DNA from: Sphingopyxis sp. MSC1_008
GTDB lineage: Bacteria > Pseudomonadota > Alphaproteobacteria > Sphingomonadales > Sphingomonadaceae
Assembly (NCBI RefSeq): GCF_023197165.1
Contig: NZ_JALPRD010000008.1
Coordinates: forward strand, 1 to 64,000
Direction: 5' to 3'
Length of the DNA: 64,000 nt
Part shown: piece by piece, positions 15,476 to 23,242 of the stretch
How positions within the stretch are numbered: position 1 is the stretch's first letter
Layout: each line of letters starts with the position of its first letter
The notes under the pieces: model-generated
What the model was told of the DNA's origin: nothing
The model's database searches: none
Seen by the model: only the letters and a program-made list of their open reading frames with translations
Program-made: the position numbers and the translations under genes

Positions 15476-15488
15476 ACATATCCATCAT

Positions 15489-15560
15489 CGTCATCCCGGA
15501 CTTGATCCGGGATCCGTTTGCGCGATGTTGCCTGGATCCCGGATCAAGTCCGGGATGACG
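15489..15560. repeat. Palindromic repeat, cgtca family, copy 2
   Basis: Arms CGTCATCCCGGACTTGATCC and its complement pair almost perfectly over 27 nt. It lies between the carboxylase and the acyltransferase, 21 nt before the latter's ATG. It creates a spurious N-terminal extension of that reading frame (WIPDQVRDD). Confidence 0.9.
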
Positions 15561-15580
15561 AAAGTGGGAGGGAGGGGCCG

Positions 15581-16714
15581 ATGACCACGCAACGCCATCA
15601 CGGCATGGACTGGCTGCGGATCGGGGCGTTTGGGCTGTTGATCCTCTATCATATCGGCATGTATTTCGTGCCGTGGGGCTGGCACGTGAAGATCGCAGAG
15701 CCGCTCGATTGGGTGCAATTGCCGATGCTCGCGACGAACAGCTGGCGGCTCGCGCTGCTGTTCCTCGTGTCGGGTTATGCGAGCGCGGCGCTGTTCGCGA
15801 AGCTCGGCGGCAGCGGCGCCTTTGCGCGGTCGCGCAGCGCGCGGCTGCTGATCCCGCTCGTCTTCGGCATCGTCGTCATCATTCCGCCGCAGCCATGGAT
15901 CGAGCTGGTCGGCCAGCATGGCTACACGCATGGCTTCCTGCATTTCTGGGCGCGCGACTATTTCCGTTTCGGATCGCTCGAAGGAATCATCCTGCCGACG
16001 TGGCAGCATCTGTGGTTCGTCGTTTATCTGTGGGTCTATACGATGCTCGCCGCGATCCTGGTGGCGCTGGTGCCGGGCGCGATGCGGACCCGGATCGCCG
16101 ACGGCGCTGCGCGGTGGCTCGGCGGCGCTGGTCTGCTCGTATGGCCGCTCGCGGCGTGGCTGCTCATCTATGCCGCGTTCCCCGACCATGACGAGACGCA
16201 CGCGCTGTTCGACGACGGGCCGTCGCATCTTCACTATCTGACCCCCTTTCTGGTTGGCTGGCTGCTCCGGGTGCGGCCGCAGTTGTTCGAGGCGGTAGCG
16301 CGCTGGTGGCGCGCCGCGCTGATCATCGCGGTCGCGGCGTTCGGGGTGGTCGCATGGATCCTGTGCCTCTGGCTGACCGGCGCGCAGCCCGCCGACTGGG
16401 GGCTGCTGCCGTTCAATATCGCGCATCTGGTGCAGGGCTGGACGACGATCGTCGCGCTGGTCGGGATCGCCGACCGTTACTGGAACCGCGATCACCCGTC
16501 GCGCACGACGCTCGCCGAGGCGGTGTTCCCCTTTTACATCATCCACCAGACGATCATCGTCGTGGTCGGCTGGTATCTGCTGCAGGCCGATGTCGCGGCG
16601 CTGCCGTCGTTCCTCATCCTCGTTGCGACGACGACGCTCGGATGCTGGCTATTCTACCTCATCGGGCGCAACATCGGCTGGCTGCGGCCGCTGATCGGAC
16701 TGCAGCGCAAATAG
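15581..16714 (+). CDS. Acyltransferase-3 family membrane protein (OpgC/YrhL-like)
   Basis: 377 residues from ATG 15581, preceded by GGGAGGGAGGGG. About ten membrane helices spread over the length. The N-terminal HHGMDWLRIGAFGLLILYH motif is characteristic of acyltransferase-3 enzymes, which move acetyl, succinyl or other acyl groups onto glycans or lipids at the inner membrane; the R-x10-H arrangement is the likely catalytic pair. The closest style is the glucan-modifying MdoC/OpgC branch. No glycan genes sit nearby. Followed after 10 nt by the small membrane protein at 16725. Confidence 0.85.
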   Translation: MTTQRHHGMDWLRIGAFGLLILYHIGMYFVPWGWHVKIAEPLDWVQLPMLATNSWRLALLFLVSGYASAALFAKLGGSGAFARSRSARLLIPLVFGIVVIIPPQPWIELVGQHGYTHGFLHFWARDYFRFGSLEGIILPTWQHLWFVVYLWVYTMLAAILVALVPGAMRTRIADGAARWLGGAGLLVWPLAAWLLIYAAFPDHDETHALFDDGPSHLHYLTPFLVGWLLRVRPQLFEAVARWWRAALIIAVAAFGVVAWILCLWLTGAQPADWGLLPFNIAHLVQGWTTIVALVGIADRYWNRDHPSRTTLAEAVFPFYIIHQTIIVVVGWYLLQADVAALPSFLILVATTTLGCWLFYLIGRNIGWLRPLIGLQRK

Positions 16715-16724
16715 GGAGGGCGAC

Positions 16725-16922
16725 ATGGGAGCATTGAAGGGTGTCTTGGCGATCGTCGGCATTGCGGCGATCCTCGTCGGCGGGCTGTGGGTGTTGCAAG
16801 GGCTCGATATTGTGCGCTGGCCCGCAAGCAGCTTCATGCTCGGCGATACGACATGGACGCGCAACGGGGTGATCCTCGCGGTCGTTGGCGTCGTGCTGGT
16901 CTGGTTCGCGCGAAAGAAATAG
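16725..16922 (+). CDS. Small two-helix membrane protein
   Basis: 65 residues with AGGGAGGG ten nt before the ATG. Two hydrophobic helices (about 5-26 and 46-60) flank a short polar segment, ending in RKK, a cytoplasmic positive-inside tail. It is cotranscribed with the acyltransferase (10-nt gap) and may be an accessory subunit, but this is inference. It resembles short conserved membrane proteins common in sphingomonads. Function unknown. Confidence 0.75.
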   Translation: MGALKGVLAIVGIAAILVGGLWVLQGLDIVRWPASSFMLGDTTWTRNGVILAVVGVVLVWFARKK

Positions 16923-16931
16923 TCCAATCCG

Positions 16932-16945
16932 ACTACAAATGTAGT
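16932..16945. promoter_or_regulatory. BlaI/MecI-like operator upstream of the S41 peptidase
   Basis: ACTACAAATGTAGT is a perfect 14-bp dyad containing TACA-N2-TGTA, the recognition core of BlaI/MecI/CopY-type winged-helix repressors. It overlaps the first T of a possible -35 (TTGATC, 16945-16950). The regulated gene would be the peptidase at 17005. No BlaI-like regulator is encoded in this window. Confidence 0.6.
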
Positions 16946-17004
16946 TGATCTGTATTGCCGATGTGATACACCTCTCTTCGGCCGGGGCTGGATTGGAGAT
17001 GAGG

Positions 17005-18114
17005 ATGATTCGTTCTTCGCGTATTTTGCCCGCGCTTCTGCTCGCTGCCGGGATGGTGGTCGTGCCGGTACTGGCGCCCCCGCCCGCCTATGCCGCGGAC
17101 GAGGCGAGCGCCGATGCGGTCGCCGAAAAATATGCGGCCTTGCTCGAGCGCGACTATGTCTATCCCGAGACGGGCAAGCGTTATGCTGCGGCGATCCGCG
17201 CGGGCATTGCGGCGGGGCGCTACAAGACGCTCGCCGGCCCGGCGCTGGGTGAGGCGATCGATGCCGATGTGAATGCCGTCGCGCCCGACGGGCATCTGCG
17301 CCTGCGCGCGCCCGAAACCACGGGGACGCCGGCAGGTGCAGCGCCGGGTGGTGCGGCGCCCGTGCGCCGGCCGCCGAAGGTGCCCGTCGAACAGGCGGGC
17401 TGGATTGCGCCGGGGATCGCGTTCATCCGCTTCAATGTCTTTCCGCAAGATGCAGCGGTGACGGCGGCGGCGGCGAAATTCATGGCCGACCATGCCGATG
17501 CGAAGGCGATCATCTTCGACATCCGCACGCATAATGGCGGCGGGCTCGACCAGATGGACGCGATCTTTCCGTGGCTGTTCGCGGAACCGACGCGGCTGGT
17601 GACGATGGCGACACGCGCTTCGGTCGATGCGCGCGGCGGTTCGCCGATCGACGGGCTGGCTTCGATGCGCATGGTGAAGGGCGACGCGGGCATGGTCGCG
17701 CGCGAACATTGGGCGACGCCGAATGCCGACACGCGGCTGCGCGATGCGAAAGTCTATGTGCTGACGTCGGGTGCGAGCGCGTCGGCGGCGGAGCATTTCT
17801 CGCTCGCGATGAAGCATACCGGGCGTGGGACCTTGGTCGGTGCGCCGACCGCGGGGGCCAATCATTTCGGCAGCGGCGAGGATCTGGGCGGCGGGTACGG
17901 CGCCTTCATCCCGGTCGGGCGGACCTATGATCCGGTCACGGGGAAGGATTGGGAAGGCGAGGGCGTCTTGCCCGATATCGCGGTCCCGCCCGCCGACGCG
18001 CTCGTGCGCGTGCTCACCGACCTGGGCGTGGCGCCGGCGGCGGCGAAGACGCTTTCCGACGCGCATATGCCGAGCTGGCCGATGGAGCGGCGGAAGCCGC
18101 GCGGAGTGAAGTAG
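17005..18114 (+). CDS. S41-family peptidase, exported
   Basis: 369 residues from ATG 17005, preferred to ATG 16999 because GGAG is then spaced 6 nt away. A signal peptide (SSRILPALLLAAGMVVVPVLA) ends near AYAADE. The tail-specific protease domain carries the nucleophile serine S258 in TSGASASAAE, with DIRTHNGGG forming the oxyanion region. A proline/alanine-rich linker (about 128-150) precedes the core. No clear PDZ domain is seen. Likely a periplasmic peptidase of retinoid-binding IRBP/Tricorn type. The upstream dyad suggests repressor control. Confidence 0.85.
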   Translation: MIRSSRILPALLLAAGMVVVPVLAPPPAYAADEASADAVAEKYAALLERDYVYPETGKRYAAAIRAGIAAGRYKTLAGPALGEAIDADVNAVAPDGHLRLRAPETTGTPAGAAPGGAAPVRRPPKVPVEQAGWIAPGIAFIRFNVFPQDAAVTAAAAKFMADHADAKAIIFDIRTHNGGGLDQMDAIFPWLFAEPTRLVTMATRASVDARGGSPIDGLASMRMVKGDAGMVAREHWATPNADTRLRDAKVYVLTSGASASAAEHFSLAMKHTGRGTLVGAPTAGANHFGSGEDLGGGYGAFIPVGRTYDPVTGKDWEGEGVLPDIAVPPADALVRVLTDLGVAPAAAKTLSDAHMPSWPMERRKPRGVK

Positions 18115-18132
18115 GCCGACAATATCCTTCTT

Positions 18133-18203
18133 CGTCATGCCGGACTTGATCCGGCATCCATTCTACAGCCGTTGGATGGACCCCGGATCAAGTCCGGGGT
18201 GAA
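18133..18203. repeat. Palindromic repeat, cgtca family, copy 3
   Basis: Arms CGTCATGCCGGACTTGATCC and CCCCGGATCAAGTCCGGGGTG pair around a spacer containing CATTCTACAGCCGTTGGATG. It fills the gap between convergent genes, where it can act as a terminator for both. Confidence 0.9.
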
Positions 18204-18209
18204 GAATGT

Positions 18210-18689
18210 TCAGGATACAGCCAGCTTCGTCAGCGCATCGCCATCGACGCGCATCACGGTCCATTCGTCCATCAGCCTGGCACCGAGGCTCTGGTAAAAG
18301 CCAATTGCCGGGGCGTTCCAGTCGAGCACCGACCATTCGAGCCGCGCGCAGTCGCGCTCGACGACGAGGCCCGCGAGATGCGCGAGCAGCGCCTTGCCGA
18401 GGCCCGATCCGCGCGCTTCGGGACGGACGAACAGATCTTCGAGATAGATGCCGGGTCGCCCCTCGAAGGTCGAGAAATTGTGGAAGAAGAGCGCGAAGCC
18501 TTGCGCACTCCCGTCGATCTCGCCGATCACCACCTCGGCATAGGGGCGCGGGCCGAACAGTTTCTCGCCGAGCTTCGCCTCGTCGAAGCGGACCTCGTGC
18601 GCGAGCTTTTCATAGTCGGCGAGGTCGCGGATGAACTGCGCGATGAGTGGCAGGTCGGCGGGCGTGGCGGGGCGGATCGATAGGGTCAC
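18210..18689 (-). CDS. GNAT-family N-acetyltransferase
   Basis: 159 residues from GTG 18689, supported by AGGA 8 nt upstream; longer ATG starts give unsupported sequence. The family begins directly with SIRPATPADLPLI. The acetyl-CoA-binding motif A is LEDLFVRPEARGSGLGKALL, with the R-x2-G-x-G/A pyrophosphate loop. The overall pattern (EGRPGIYLEDLFV, LDWNAPAIGFYQSLGA) matches the diamine/thialysine acetyltransferase (SAT-like) branch, so a small polyamine-like or amino acid substrate is likely. Stands alone. Confidence 0.88.
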   Translation of the reverse strand: MTLSIRPATPADLPLIAQFIRDLADYEKLAHEVRFDEAKLGEKLFGPRPYAEVVIGEIDGSAQGFALFFHNFSTFEGRPGIYLEDLFVRPEARGSGLGKALLAHLAGLVVERDCARLEWSVLDWNAPAIGFYQSLGARLMDEWTVMRVDGDALTKLAVS

Positions 18690-18959
18690 GCGGATTATCC
18701 TGTTAAAAGAGCGGCGTCGCATCTGCCTTAGCGGCGACGCATGCCGCTGGGCAATGGCGCGCGCCCTTACAATCACCCGCCGCCGCCCCATATGGAGAGG
18801 ATGCCACTGGACCTAGCCGCGTCGCAACGCAGCAGGCCATCTGTCGGGCATTGTCTCCTATCGATCAAAATGACTTTGGTTGGGTTTTCCGGGACAGGAA
18901 AATGATCGCGATTCCGGTGGGCTGACAGCCCGGGTCGGCGATCCGAAAGGCATGCCTGC

Positions 18960-19856
18960 ATGATCGGCTATTTCATCCTCCTCCACCGCTTTCCCGAACA
19001 ATTCAAACGGATGTTCAATGCCATTTATGCGCCCGGGAACAGCTATGTGATCCACGTCGACAAAGGATCAGGACCCGAGTTCGCCGCCGATATCGCCGCC
19101 TTTCTGAAACCCTTTCAAGGGGTCGCGATCATCGAATCGAAAAAGGCGTTGTGGGGCGGCTACAGCCTGGTCGACGCGGAATTGCGCGGAATGAAGCAAC
19201 TGCTGAAGATGAATCGCAGCTGGACCCATTATATCAACCTCAGCGGACAGGATTTCCCGTTGAAGTCGCAAGCCTATATCCGCGCCTTCCTGCGCGCCAA
19301 CCCGCGGCGCCAATATATTCGCGCGCTCGACCAGCGGGCGGTGCGGCCCGATACGATGAACCGCGTCAGCCATATGTTCGTCGAGGCACTGGGGCGCATG
19401 TTCCGCACCCGCCTGCCGCGCGCGTTCCTGAAAGACGCGACGCCCTATATCGGCACGCAGTGGAAAGCCGTGACGCGGAGCTTTTGCCATTTTGCGGTCC
19501 ACCACCCGAGCGCCGAGCGGTTCAAGACTTTCTATCGCCGCAGTTTCATCCCCGATGAGGCGTTTTTCCAGACATTGATGATGAACAGCCGCGCGCAGGG
19601 CGAAGTGATGAACGACGATCTGCGCACGATCGACTGGGTGCCCGACGGCGACATCAAGCTGCGCCCGCGCACCTTCGTGACGGCGGATGCGCTGCGCCTG
19701 ACGCTGAGCGGCGACCTGTTCGCGCGGAAGTTCGACGCGGAGGAAGATTCGGTGATTTTCGACCTGCTCGAAGCGCATCTGAAGACGCCCGCGGCGAATA
19801 TTTATGCTGCGGAAACGACCGTCAAACCACAAGATCGGACGCTTGAGACAGCTTGA
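18960..19856 (+). CDS. Glycosyltransferase family 14 (core-2/I-branching type)
   Basis: 298 residues. The sequence follows family GT14: an N-terminal GYFILLHRFPEQFKRM, the VIHVDKGSG aspartate segment, WGGYSLVDAELRGMKQLL, and the YINLSGQDFPLKSQ motif that is nearly diagnostic. The Trp-Lys segment GTQWKAVTRSF is also present. It would add a sugar (xylose or GlcNAc in known relatives) to a surface glycan. There is no membrane anchor. The ribosome-binding site is weak, and there are no glycan genes next to it, so the acceptor is unknown. Confidence 0.88.
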   Translation: MIGYFILLHRFPEQFKRMFNAIYAPGNSYVIHVDKGSGPEFAADIAAFLKPFQGVAIIESKKALWGGYSLVDAELRGMKQLLKMNRSWTHYINLSGQDFPLKSQAYIRAFLRANPRRQYIRALDQRAVRPDTMNRVSHMFVEALGRMFRTRLPRAFLKDATPYIGTQWKAVTRSFCHFAVHHPSAERFKTFYRRSFIPDEAFFQTLMMNSRAQGEVMNDDLRTIDWVPDGDIKLRPRTFVTADALRLTLSGDLFARKFDAEEDSVIFDLLEAHLKTPAANIYAAETTVKPQDRTLETA

Positions 19857-19883
19857 TCCGAGCCGTCCTCGCGATGATGAGGC

Positions 19884-19922
19884 GCGCCCGTTGATGCATC
19901 AATAATGTGTATCAACGGGCGC
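19884..19922. promoter_or_regulatory. 12-bp perfect stem-loop before the leader ORF
   Basis: GCGCCCGTTGAT (19884-19895) and ATCAACGGGCGC (19911-19922) are perfect inverted copies around a 15-nt AT-rich loop. There is no T run after it. It could end the upstream glycosyltransferase transcript or act as an operator or attenuator for the downstream unit. Confidence 0.6.
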
Positions 19923-19987
19923 ACCATTTCGTCGCGCGGCGAAATCTCGTATTCGAGGTGCGACAAGAGCGATTGGAGGAGGTGCCG

Positions 19988-20053
19988 ATGCCGATGTTCG
20001 AACGCTGTGATGTGGTCGTCGTCGACGATCCCGAAGGTCGGATTGCATCGTGA
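19988..20053 (+). CDS. Possible 21-residue leader peptide coupled to the next gene
   Basis: A strong GGAGGAGGT (19975-19983) stands before ATG 19988. The 21-residue frame starts MPMFERCDVVVVDD and its TGA overlaps the GTG start of the next gene as GTGA. The frame is open further upstream to 19895 without a better start. It may serve only to deliver ribosomes to the weakly initiated GTG gene, or be the remnant of a longer protein. No family recognised. Confidence 0.45.
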   Translation: MPMFERCDVVVVDDPEGRIAS

Positions 20054-20985
20054 GCGCGCGATGGATGGCCCTGCTGATCGCGCTGGCGAGTGTTCCGGCG
20101 ATGGCGCAATCGGCGCCGGCCGCATCGCCGGCTATCACCCGCGAAGGCCAGCGCGATTTCGATTTCGAGATTGGCGAATGGTCGACCGAGGTGCGCGTGC
20201 TCACCAATCCACTGTCGGGCAAATCGCCGGTCTGGGCCGAATATCGCGGCACCAGCCTGGTTCGGGGCCTGATGGACGGCCGGGCGAACAGCGTCGAGCT
20301 GTCGGTTGCGGGCCCCGCGGGCAAGATCGAGGGCATATCGCTGCGCCTTTATGATCCCGGCGCGCGCAAGTGGAGCCTCAACTTCGCGAGCCTGCGCGAC
20401 GGGGCGATGACCCCGCCGGTGGTCGGCGGCTTCGGCGCCGACGGGCGCGGGATCTTTTATGGCGACGACAAGCTGGGTGAGCGCGCGATCCGCGTGCGCT
20501 TCGTCATCACGCAGGTGTCGGCCGACGAAGCGCGGTTCGAGCAGGCTTTTTCGGCCGACAATGGCGCGACATGGGAAGTGAACTGGATCGCGGTTGATCG
20601 GCGATTGGACGCCGCCGCCTTGCCCGCCGATCTTGCGCAAGCGGTGGAGGCGCACAACCGGGCGACGGTGCGCAAGGACATCGCGGCGCTCGGCGCGTTG
20701 GTGACCGACGATTATCTGCTCGTGAACTCGGATGCGACGACGCAGGACAAACGCTCCTATCTCGTCGATTTCGAAATGCCCGACTTCCGGATCGAACCGT
20801 TCACGATCGAGCAGCCGACCCACCGCGTCGATGGCGACACGGCGATGACGGGCGGGCTGATGACGCTGCGCTGGACGCAGGCCGGACGCCAACAGAGCCG
20901 CCGCCTGCGCATCGTGCATATGTGGATCAAACAGGGTGGGAGCTGGCGGATCGCCTATACCCAGCTCACGCGAGTCCCGGGCTAG
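20050..20985 (+). CDS. Exported DUF1579-like plus SnoaL/DUF4440-like protein
   Basis: 311 residues from GTG 20050. A signal peptide (SARWMALLIALASVPAMA) is cleaved near AQSAP. The N-terminal half (about 30-175) begins with REGQRDFDFEIGEW, as in DUF1579-type lipocalin-like proteins. The C-terminal half (about 190-310) has the AVEAHNRATVRKDIAAL and DDYLLVNSDA pattern of NTF2/SnoaL DUF4440 domains. Both are small-ligand-binding folds, so a periplasmic binding or isomerase-like role is plausible. Translation is probably coupled to the short upstream ORF. Confidence 0.75.
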   Translation: MSARWMALLIALASVPAMAQSAPAASPAITREGQRDFDFEIGEWSTEVRVLTNPLSGKSPVWAEYRGTSLVRGLMDGRANSVELSVAGPAGKIEGISLRLYDPGARKWSLNFASLRDGAMTPPVVGGFGADGRGIFYGDDKLGERAIRVRFVITQVSADEARFEQAFSADNGATWEVNWIAVDRRLDAAALPADLAQAVEAHNRATVRKDIAALGALVTDDYLLVNSDATTQDKRSYLVDFEMPDFRIEPFTIEQPTHRVDGDTAMTGGLMTLRWTQAGRQQSRRLRIVHMWIKQGGSWRIAYTQLTRVPG

Positions 20986-20995
20986 CGGGGCATCC

Positions 20996-22147
20996 TTACG
21001 CCGCTTTGCCGTGCAGCGTGTCCATGCTCACCGAACTGCCCGCGTCGATCTCGGCCGCCTTGGCTTCGACGAGCTTGACGATATGGCTGATCATGTCGGC
21101 GTCCTCGACATGATGATCGGTGACGCCCGACAGAAAGACCATATGCTTGCCGTTGCCGCCGCCGGTGATGCCGATGTCGGTTTCGCGCGCTTCGCCGGGG
21201 CCGTTGACGACGCAGCCGAGGACCGAGAGCGACATCGGGGTCTTGATGTGGCTGAGCGCGTCTTCGAGCGCCTGCACGGTGCGGATGACGTCGAAGCCCT
21301 GCCGCGCGCAGCTGGGGCAGGAGACGACGCGGACGCCGCGGGTGCGGAGGCCCAAGGATTTGAGGATTTCATAGCCGACGCGGACCTCTTCCTCGGGTTC
21401 GGCCGAGAGCGAAACGCGGATCGTGTCGCCGATGCCCGCCCAGAGCAGGTTGCCGATGCCGAGCGCCGATTTGACGGTGCCGCCGATCAGCCCGCCGGCT
21501 TCGGTAATGCCGAGGTGGAGCGGGCAGTCGACCGCGTCGGCAAGCTGCGCGTAAGCCGCGACCGCGAGGAAGACGTCGCTTGCCTTCACCGCAACCTTGT
21601 AATCGTGGAAGTCGTGATCCTGGAGCAGCTTGATATGGTCGAGCGCGCTTTCGACGAGCGCTTCGGGGCACGGCTCGCCATATTTCTCGAGCAGGTCCTT
21701 TTCGAGGCTGCCGGCGTTGACGCCGATGCGGATCGCGCAGCCGTTGGCTTTAGCGGCGCGGACGACTTCGCCGACGCGCTCGCTGCTGCCGATGTTGCCG
21801 GGATTGATGCGCAGGCACGCGGCGCCGGCATCGGCGGCTTCGAGTGCGCGCTTATAGTGGAAATGGATGTCGGCGATGATCGGGATGCGCGACGCGCGGA
21901 CAATTTTGCCGAGCGCCGCGGTCGACTCGACGTCGGGGCACGAGACGCGGATCAGGTCGGCGCCCGCCTCCTCGCAGCGGCGGATCTGGTCGATCGTCGC
22001 GACCGGATCGCTGGTCAGCGTGTTGGTCATCGTCTGCACGCTGATCGGCGCGCCGCCGCCGACGGGGACGTTGCCGACCATGATCTGGCGGCATTCGCGC
22101 CGCGCGATGTCGCGCCAGGGGCGCAGGCCGGGGTTGTGATCGCTCAT
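20996..22147 (-). CDS. ispG: 4-hydroxy-3-methylbut-2-enyl diphosphate synthase (GcpE)
   Basis: 383 residues. The penultimate step of the MEP isoprenoid pathway: converts MEcPP to HMBPP with a [4Fe-4S] cluster and flavodoxin or ferredoxin electrons. The N-terminal TIM barrel shows [11 protein letters not shown] and [10 protein letters not shown]; the C-terminal domain carries the cluster cysteines in [10 protein letters not shown] and [10 protein letters not shown]. Length fits the bacterial two-domain form. A GC-rich hairpin (22190-22205) lies in its 5' region, and it has no operon partner here. Confidence 0.97.
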   Translation of the reverse strand: MSDHNPGLRPWRDIARRECRQIMVGNVPVGGGAPISVQTMTNTLTSDPVATIDQIRRCEEAGADLIRVSCPDVESTAALGKIVRASRIPIIADIHFHYKRALEAADAGAACLRINPGNIGSSERVGEVVRAAKANGCAIRIGVNAGSLEKDLLEKYGEPCPEALVESALDHIKLLQDHDFHDYKVAVKASDVFLAVAAYAQLADAVDCPLHLGITEAGGLIGGTVKSALGIGNLLWAGIGDTIRVSLSAEPEEEVRVGYEILKSLGLRTRGVRVVSCPSCARQGFDVIRTVQALEDALSHIKTPMSLSVLGCVVNGPGEARETDIGITGGGNGKHMVFLSGVTDHHVEDADMISHIVKLVEAKAAEIDAGSSVSMDTLHGKAA

Positions 22148-22408
22148 GGTGCGGGCTCGATAAGAAAGGGAGATATGCGCCGCTCTTTAGCCGCCCGGGG
22201 GCGGCTTGGCAAAGCCCGGCGTATATCGGGGTGGCTGTTGCGCGAAAGTCACAGTCTGACGCCGATTCGTCCCTTTGCGCAATTTTCGTTTGTGCATCGC
22301 AGCAAAATCGGCAATTTCACAAGCGTTCGTCGTTACAGGCCCGTACGAAGAGGCGTGAACACGCAACGCAGGCTGGGACGATCCGTTTTTTATTTAGGGG
22401 GATCACCC

Positions 22409-23161
22409 ATGAAGTTTCTTACCAAAGCGTGTTTCGGCATGCTGCTCGCCGCGTCGGCCATGTCGACGCCCGCTTTCGCCCAGGAAGAAGAAGCGGCCAG
22501 CGGCCCGTTCTCGCTTTCGGGCGGCATCGCGCTCACCTCGGACTATCGCTTCCGCGGCATTTCGCTGTCGAATGAAAAGGTTGCGGTGCAGCCGACGCTG
22601 ACGGTCAGCCATGAAAGCGGCCTTTACGCAGGCGTGTGGGGCTCGTCGCTTCCCGACAGCGATGCCTATGGCAAATTCGAACTCGACCTCTATGCGGGTT
22701 TCAACACCGAGATCGCGTCGGGCACTTCGGTCGACCTCGGCGTGACCTATTACACCTATCCCGGCAGCCACGACGGCGGCGCACCGACCGACTATTTCGA
22801 AGGCATCGGCAAGCTGTCGCACGACATCGGTCCCGTCTCGGTCACCGGTATGGTCGCTTATGCGCCGAAGCAGAATTCGCTCGGCGACGAGGACAATATC
22901 TATCTGAACCTCGGCGCCGGCCTGGGCGTCCCCAACACGCCGCTGACGCTGACCGCGGGCATCGGCTATAACGACGGTTCGCTGGGCCTTGTGTCGCCTG
23001 ATGGCAAATATATCGACTGGTCGGTCGGCGCTTCGGTGCCTGCGGGCCCGCTGACCTTCTCGGTCCAATATATCGACACCGACGTCAAAAAGTCGGGGAT
23101 CAAGGAATTCGACACGCTTTACGATCCAACCGTGGTCTTTACGCTTGGCGCATCTTTCTGA
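22409..23161 (+). CDS. TorF-family putative outer-membrane porin
   Basis: 250 residues from ATG 22409; AGGGGG lies upstream. A signal peptide MKFLTKACFGMLLAASAMSTP is cleaved near AFAQEE. The mature protein is a run of amphipathic beta strands starting with the family hallmark GGIALTSDYRFRGISLS and ending in the outer-membrane signature VVFTLGASF with a C-terminal Phe. It would form a small beta-barrel in the outer membrane. The substrate is unknown. It has its own promoter region and strong terminator. Confidence 0.9.
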   Translation: MKFLTKACFGMLLAASAMSTPAFAQEEEAASGPFSLSGGIALTSDYRFRGISLSNEKVAVQPTLTVSHESGLYAGVWGSSLPDSDAYGKFELDLYAGFNTEIASGTSVDLGVTYYTYPGSHDGGAPTDYFEGIGKLSHDIGPVSVTGMVAYAPKQNSLGDEDNIYLNLGAGLGVPNTPLTLTAGIGYNDGSLGLVSPDGKYIDWSVGASVPAGPLTFSVQYIDTDVKKSGIKEFDTLYDPTVVFTLGASF

Positions 23162-23190
23162 TCGCCTAGCGGGTCAGCGACCACGCGCTA

Positions 23191-23224
23191 AGGGGACGGC
23201 TTCGGGGGAGGCCGTCCCCTTTTT
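23191..23224 (+). terminator. Intrinsic terminator of the porin gene
   Basis: AGGGGACGGC (23191-23200) pairs with GCCGTCCCCT (23211-23220), with four more T residues after it (23221-23224). It lies 30 nt beyond the porin stop and 19 nt before the end of the convergent gene. Confidence 0.88.
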
Positions 23225-23242
23225 CGTGCGCGAAAGCCGGCG

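Noticed and set aside
20936-22408. Plus-strand frame joining the DUF4440 gene region to the porin
   Set aside because: The upstream part is antisense to ispG; the porin has its own signal peptide and start at 22409.
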